From assembly GCA_002332905.1 (NCBI GenBank), contig DDAM01000040.1, forward strand, positions 152,090-158,770: a stretch of 6,681 nucleotides of DNA. Reading direction: 5' to 3'. Of this stretch, positions 6,651-6,681 are shown in pieces. The position numbers and the translations under genes were made by a program. Every line of letters begins with the position of its first letter. Position 1 is the first letter of the stretch. The DNA is from Firmicutes bacterium UBA2058. Lineage in GTDB: Bacteria > Bacillota > Clostridia > Tissierellales > Sedimentibacteraceae. The notes below the pieces were generated by a model. That model did not search any database. It worked only from the letters and a program-made list of their open reading frames with translations, and had not been told where the DNA came from.

Positions 6651-6681
6651 AATATGTAATAAAATACAGCGTCAAAGATTA

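Overview
The window is very A+T-rich throughout. Arginine is mostly AGA/AGG, leucine is often TTA, and ribosome-binding sites are strong GGAGG/AGGAG types. Together with the protein families present, this points to a low-GC Gram-positive of the Clostridium type (inference; no marker gene is present to name a species). It reads as ordinary chromosome: no transposase, phage gene, tRNA, rRNA or CRISPR array is visible.

Layout: (1) Positions 1-101 hold a good sigma-A-type promoter whose -35 box sits inside a perfect 15-base palindrome, a candidate operator. (2) Positions 102-3479 (+) encode a 1125-residue SWIM-zinc-finger SNF2-family ATPase with all helicase motifs intact and a short in-frame tandem repeat in its middle domain. 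(3) A 23-base gap between two convergent stop codons is almost entirely a hairpin that can serve as a bidirectional terminator. (4) Positions 3503-4285 (-) encode a 260-residue carbon-nitrogen hydrolase of the nitrilase superfamily, omega-amidase-like. Its real start is an ATG at 4285, behind a GGAGG site. (5) Positions 4330-6420 (-) encode a 696-residue cytoplasmic TPR-GAF-GGDEF diguanylate cyclase with intact active-site and inhibitory-site motifs. (6) Positions 6421-6681 hold a long leader and an extended -10 promoter for the minus-strand genes. Inside this leader is an open frame whose sequence resembles the C-terminal tail of a GGDEF domain and may be the remnant of a second cyclase gene.

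The cyclase and hydrolase lie head to tail with 44 bases between them and may be co-transcribed. The SNF2 gene is a separate, convergent unit. I see no biochemical link among the three products, and no convincing new system. The points most worth a second look are the possible GGDEF remnant in the cyclase leader, the coding minisatellite in the SNF2 gene, and the palindrome over the SNF2 promoter.
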